This document shows, piece by piece, positions 63,951-64,000 of a DNA stretch of 64,000 bases. The notes under the pieces are model-generated. The model had not been told where the DNA came from and ran no database searches. It saw nothing but the letters and a program-made list of their open reading frames with translations. The stretch's first letter is position 1. Each line of letters opens with the position of its first letter. This stretch comes from Maribrevibacterium harenarium (GTDB lineage Bacteria > Pseudomonadota > Gammaproteobacteria > Pseudomonadales > Marinomonadaceae). The position numbers were made by a program, and so were the translations under genes. The stretch covers positions 96,119 through 160,118 of the forward strand of contig NZ_VFRR01000005.1 of NCBI RefSeq assembly GCF_006385675.1, read 5' to 3'.

Positions 63951-64000
63951 ATGAAAATCGCACCCAAGTCTCACTCCAAAAAGCCGGATTACAGCCAGCT
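63951..64000 (+). CDS. tnpC: IS66 transposase TnpC, 5' fragment
   Basis: Only the first 16 codons are in the window (MKIAPKSHSKKPDYSQ). Identity rests on position after tnpB, where the IS66 transposase normally starts. The 34-bp gap from tnpB is normal. Confidence 0.6.
   Translation, partial: MKIAPKSHSKKPDYSQ

Larger units (their letters stand above)
63161..64000 (+). mobile_element. IS66-family element, left end and first part
   Basis: The element starts at 63161 with GTAAGCGTCA, a typical IS66-type terminal inverted repeat, and continues beyond the window. It carries tnpA, tnpB and the start of tnpC in the standard order. The 8 bp before it, GTTTTCTT (63153-63160), should be the target-site duplication; the matching copy would lie outside the window. 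It interrupts the FIST chemoreceptor gene. The right end is not visible. Confidence 0.85.

Noticed and set aside
1..64000. tRNA, rRNA, CRISPR array or prophage genes
   Set aside because: No cloverleaf-like sequences, no regularly spaced repeats and no phage structural or integrase genes were seen on reading through.

Overview
The window reads as chromosomal DNA from a free-living, aerobic gammaproteobacterium of moderate GC content, probably a marine Oceanospirillales/Pseudomonadales-type organism. The evidence is gene content and order. The minus-strand run dsbD - accB - accC - prmA - DUF3426 zinc-ribbon - dusB - fis - purH - purD, followed by a 7TMR-DISM sensor gene, matches from memory the Pseudomonas neighbourhood that ends in retS, except that aroQ is missing in front of accB. 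The class Ia nrdA-nrdB-yfaE set, Coq7, the YeaG/YeaH/SpoVR stress set, acetyl-CoA synthetase and a SPOR protein fit the same assignment. I see no rRNA, tRNA, CRISPR array, prophage or large island. The only mobile DNA is the left part of an IS66-family element at the right edge.

Layout. 1-5.3 kb: a SPOR-domain gene cut by the window edge, then a minus-strand chaperone-usher operon with two secreted subunits (the first clearly DUF4402-like), a PapD-like chaperone and an unusually long usher; every gap between these four genes is exactly 8 nt. 5.5-9.3 kb: methyltransferase, acs with a NarL-type response regulator, and a solitary yidD. 9.3-13.9 kb: pheA closely followed by a TonB-dependent receptor and a secreted binding-protein-like product, then an esterase. 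14-18.5 kb: a CDP-alcohol phosphatidyltransferase and nrdA-nrdB-yfaE, with a good pair of NrdR boxes in front of nrdA. 18.6-21.6 kb: DUF1624 membrane protein, AlkB-like dioxygenase, pdxH, coq7 and a HIT protein. 21.7-34.8 kb: the RetS-position sensor (kinase and receiver both look degenerate) and the purD-to-dsbD block. 34.9-42 kb: lipoprotein/DUF2333/GNAT operon, a dNTP triphosphohydrolase, a LysR protein that is only a DNA-binding domain, cysH, a CoA-type NUDIX hydrolase and pabB. 42.1-46.4 kb: alpha/beta hydrolase, DUF5610 protein and a four-gene minor-pilin operon. 46.4-49.5 kb: nadE and dapA. 49.6-52.3 kb: a PAS-GGDEF-EAL gene split by a one-base frameshift. 52.3-61.1 kb: a DHH phosphoesterase, a large cNMP-binding/acyltransferase-like/SGNH fusion protein and yeaG-yeaH-spoVR. 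61.2-64 kb: a FIST-domain chemoreceptor gene whose 5' end is cut off by the IS66 element.

The observations I consider most worth following are: (1) a short ORF with seven lysine codons in the dapA leader, followed by a strong hairpin, which looks like a lysine-sensing leader peptide; (2) the DUF4402 chaperone-usher operon with its C-terminally extended usher; (3) the RetS-position sensor that appears to have lost catalytic residues; (4) the cNMP/acyltransferase/SGNH fusion; and (5) two damaged signalling genes (a frameshifted GGDEF/EAL gene and an IS66-interrupted chemoreceptor), suggesting recent loss of signalling functions in this strain or, for the first, a sequence error.
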